Source: an uncultured Bacteroidota bacterium (lineage in GTDB: Bacteria; Bacteroidota; Bacteroidia; Chitinophagales; Chitinophagaceae). From it: DNA of 6,317 nt. A program made the position numbers and the translations under genes. Below the pieces are notes generated by a model, which saw nothing but the letters and a program-made list of their open reading frames with translations, had not been told where the DNA came from and made no database searches. The stretch is taken from contig CAJATB010000108.1 in assembly GCA_903944755.1 (NCBI GenBank), positions 1 through 6,317 on the forward strand, read 5' to 3'. This document shows positions 4,874-6,317 of the stretch, piece by piece; position 1 is the stretch's first letter, and each line of letters starts with the position of its first letter.

Positions 4874-5590
4874 TTAAATTCCTAGAACTTCTTTCATTGT
4901 AAAAATACCCTGATGGGTTGCAGCAAATTCTGCAGCTAGTAATGCACCTCCTGCAAATCCTTTTCTGTTGTGTGCGGTATGTGTAATTTCAATACTATCA
5001 ATAGCAGATGCATATGTGGTGGTATGTGTGCCAGGGGCTGGATCTATTCTTTCGGATAGGATGACTAAATCTGATGCATTGATCGATGCTTCATTTACCC
5101 ATTTTGTTTTATTGGGTAATGCTTCTAGTACTTGCTCTGCAAGTGTTATAGCGGTTCCACTAGGGGCATCTTTTTTTTGGGTATGATGAACTTCATGTAA
5201 ACTCACCTCATAGTTTGGATGCTTACTCATCAATTTTGCGAGTGTTTTGTTGATTTCAAAAAACAAGTTCACGCCAATGCTAAAATTACTTGCATAAATA
5301 AGGGTACCATGTTTTGCTTCGCAAAATGTTTTTACTTCATCGTATTTTTCTAGCCAACCAGTTGAGCCGCAAACTACAGGAAGACCCATTGAAAGGCATT
5401 TCATCACATTTTCAAATGCACTATGAGGTCCAGTAAATTCAATAGCCACATCAATACCTGCAATATTTTGTGCACATAAATCGGCAGCGTTATCTTGGTC
5501 AATTTTTAATCCTATGGTATGTCCATTGGCAACTGCAATTTCTTCTATGGCTTTTCCCATTTTTCCGTATCCAACAAGTGCAATATTCAT
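4874..5590 (-). CDS. dapB: 4-hydroxy-tetrahydrodipicolinate reductase
   Basis: DapB reduces the DapA product with NAD(P)H to tetrahydrodipicolinate, the second step of the diaminopimelate pathway in the cytoplasm. The 238-residue protein is complete; it is shorter than the roughly 270 residues of E. coli DapB but has every key motif. The Rossmann nucleotide-binding loop is VGYGKMG (6-12), followed by EFTGP (51-55) and CGSTGW (74-79). The hinge and substrate part has SNFSIGVN (101-108) and HEVHHTQKKDAPSGTA (132-147). There His135 and Lys139 correspond to the E. coli catalytic His159 and Lys163, and Gly145-Thr146 bind the substrate carboxylate. No acidic residue follows the first strand as clearly as in strict NADH enzymes, so cofactor preference is open. 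It converges with dapA and diverges from dapD, so the neighbouring dap genes are linked by position but not as one operon. Confidence 0.96.
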   Translation of the reverse strand: MNIALVGYGKMGKAIEEIAVANGHTIGLKIDQDNAADLCAQNIAGIDVAIEFTGPHSAFENVMKCLSMGLPVVCGSTGWLEKYDEVKTFCEAKHGTLIYASNFSIGVNLFFEINKTLAKLMSKHPNYEVSLHEVHHTQKKDAPSGTAITLAEQVLEALPNKTKWVNEASINASDLVILSERIDPAPGTHTTTYASAIDSIEITHTAHNRKGFAGGALLAAEFAATHQGIFTMKEVLGI

Positions 5591-5615
5591 GCTTGTAATA
5601 TTTTGTTATTAAAAT

Positions 5616-5646
5616 CTGAATTAAATAGAGGGGTCACAAGGGCAAA
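5616..5646 (-). promoter_or_regulatory. Candidate promoter for dapB
   Basis: Read on the minus strand, TTTG (5646-5643) is followed by 19 bases and TAATTCAG (5623-5616), a 6-of-8 match to TAnnTTTG. The dapB ATG lies 25 bases downstream. The same TTTG is part of TATATTTG (5650-5643), itself an exact -7 match, though no good -33 element lies at the right distance from it. The exact promoter is therefore ambiguous. Confidence 0.3.
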
Positions 5647-5673
5647 TATAATGGTAGTTAAAGATGTCTTGCT

Positions 5674-5681
5674 TATGTTTG
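5674..5681 (+). promoter_or_regulatory. Exact -7 element match (TATGTTTG) before dapD
   Basis: TATGTTTG fits TAnnTTTG at all fixed positions and lies 14 bases before the dapD ATG. No TTTG is found 19 bases upstream (5651-5654 is ATGG). The leader would be only a few bases long, so this may be chance, or dapD may be read from a promoter further upstream. Confidence 0.2.
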
Positions 5682-5695
5682 CAAAAAAAATAAAT

Positions 5696-6317
5696 ATGTC
5701 TTTACATAATTTAATACTCGAAGCCTGGTCAAATAGAGATTTATTAAAAGAAACAACCTATAGTGATGCTGTAAGAGCCGTGATTGAGGATGTAGACAAA
5801 GGACGTTTGCGCGTTGCTTCTCAAGAGGGTGATAAGTGGGTAGTTCATGAGTGGATTAAACAAGCAATTCTTATGTATTTTGGTATTCAACAGATGCAAA
5901 CATGGGAGCTCCCACCTTTTGAGTTTTACGACAAAATGTTACTAAAAAGTAATTACAAAGAATTAGGTGTTAGGGCAGTTCCACCTGCTGTGGCGCGCTA
6001 CGGTGCTTATATTGCTAGCTCTGTGGTTCTTATGCCAAGTTATGTCAATATTGGTGCGTATATAGATGCTGGAACCATGGTAGATACCTGGGCAACTGTA
6101 GGTAGTTGTGCACAAATAGGAAAAGGCGTACACCTTAGTGGTGGCGTAGGAATAGGCGGTGTATTAGAGCCATTACAAGCAAGCCCTGTGATCATTGAGG
6201 ACGGATGTTTTTTAGGTAGCAGGAGTATTGTGGTAGAAGGCGTGATTGTAGAAAAAGAAGCCGTGCTTGGTGCCAATGTAGTACTTACACAATCCACAAA
6301 AATAATTGACGTAAGTG
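5696..6317 (+). CDS. dapD: 2,3,4,5-tetrahydropyridine-2,6-dicarboxylate N-succinyltransferase, 3'-truncated by the window
   Basis: DapD transfers succinyl from succinyl-CoA to tetrahydrodipicolinate, opening the succinylase branch to meso-diaminopimelate; family members are cytoplasmic trimers. The frame runs to the window edge without a stop, showing 207 of an expected 270 or so residues. The N-terminal domain (about 1-90) includes GRLRVA and WVVHEWIKQAIL. After VRAVPPAVARYGAYI comes the left-handed beta-helix: VLMPSYVNIGAYIDAGTMVD (111-130), then TWATVGSCAQIGKGVHLSGG, GVGIGGVLEPLQASP and SRSIVVEGVIVE (175-186). Glu181 probably matches the catalytic Glu189 of E. coli. These blocks are near-identical to E. 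coli DapD as I recall it. ATG 5696 is chosen because MSLHNLILEAW aligns with the E. coli N-terminus; in-frame ATGs at 5651 and 5675 would add residues without family support. It diverges from dapB across 105 bases. Confidence 0.96.
   Translation, partial: MSLHNLILEAWSNRDLLKETTYSDAVRAVIEDVDKGRLRVASQEGDKWVVHEWIKQAILMYFGIQQMQTWELPPFEFYDKMLLKSNYKELGVRAVPPAVARYGAYIASSVVLMPSYVNIGAYIDAGTMVDTWATVGSCAQIGKGVHLSGGVGIGGVLEPLQASPVIIEDGCFLGSRSIVVEGVIVEKEAVLGANVVLTQSTKIIDVS

Noticed and set aside
4968..5186. Plus-strand open frame inside dapB
   Set aside because: dapB is certain on the minus strand; this frame shows no family motif.
6040..6297. Minus-strand open frame rich in Pro, Ser and Thr
   Set aside because: It is antisense to the strongly conserved beta-helix of dapD.

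Overview
The window is AT-rich bacterial DNA that looks like Bacteroidota, possibly Chitinophagaceae (the family is a guess). Three things point there: start codons sit behind A-rich leaders with no Shine-Dalgarno sequence, several leaders hold matches or near matches to the Bacteroidota -7 element TAnnTTTG, and the envelope proteins carry short MKK signal peptides or lipoboxes. Seven complete genes, two genes cut by the window edges, two good terminators and one tRNA remnant are visible.

Left part (1-1100): the 3' end of a gene of unknown function, which may belong to a circularly permuted NlpC/P60-like fold, is followed after 10 bases by a complete AlkB-type 2-oxoglutarate/Fe(II) DNA-repair dioxygenase.

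Middle part (1101-3760): four consecutive genes for exported proteins. Three are small lipoproteins with near-identical N-termini and an NTF2/SnoaL-like body; two of these are clear paralogues and the third is more divergent. Between the first and second lipoprotein lies a Sec-exported 253-residue protein that appears to contain two copies of a ferredoxin-like (dimeric alpha/beta barrel) module. A strong terminator follows the first lipoprotein gene and another follows the third, so the likely transcripts are gene 1229-1744 alone and a three-gene unit 1867-3698. No function is known for this set; it is the least explained part of the window.

Right part (3761-6317): a 30-base minus-strand remnant of a tRNA 3' end, next to a decayed hairpin, precedes the lysine/diaminopimelate genes dapA (+), dapB (-, convergent with dapA) and dapD (+, divergent from dapB, cut by the window end). 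DapA makes 4-hydroxy-tetrahydrodipicolinate from pyruvate and aspartate semialdehyde, DapB reduces it to tetrahydrodipicolinate, and DapD succinylates that product. The organism therefore appears to use the succinylase branch to meso-diaminopimelate and lysine. The dapD frame runs off the right edge without a stop.

I see no CRISPR array, integrase, transposase or complete RNA gene. The middle gene set and the tRNA remnant deserve the closest second look.
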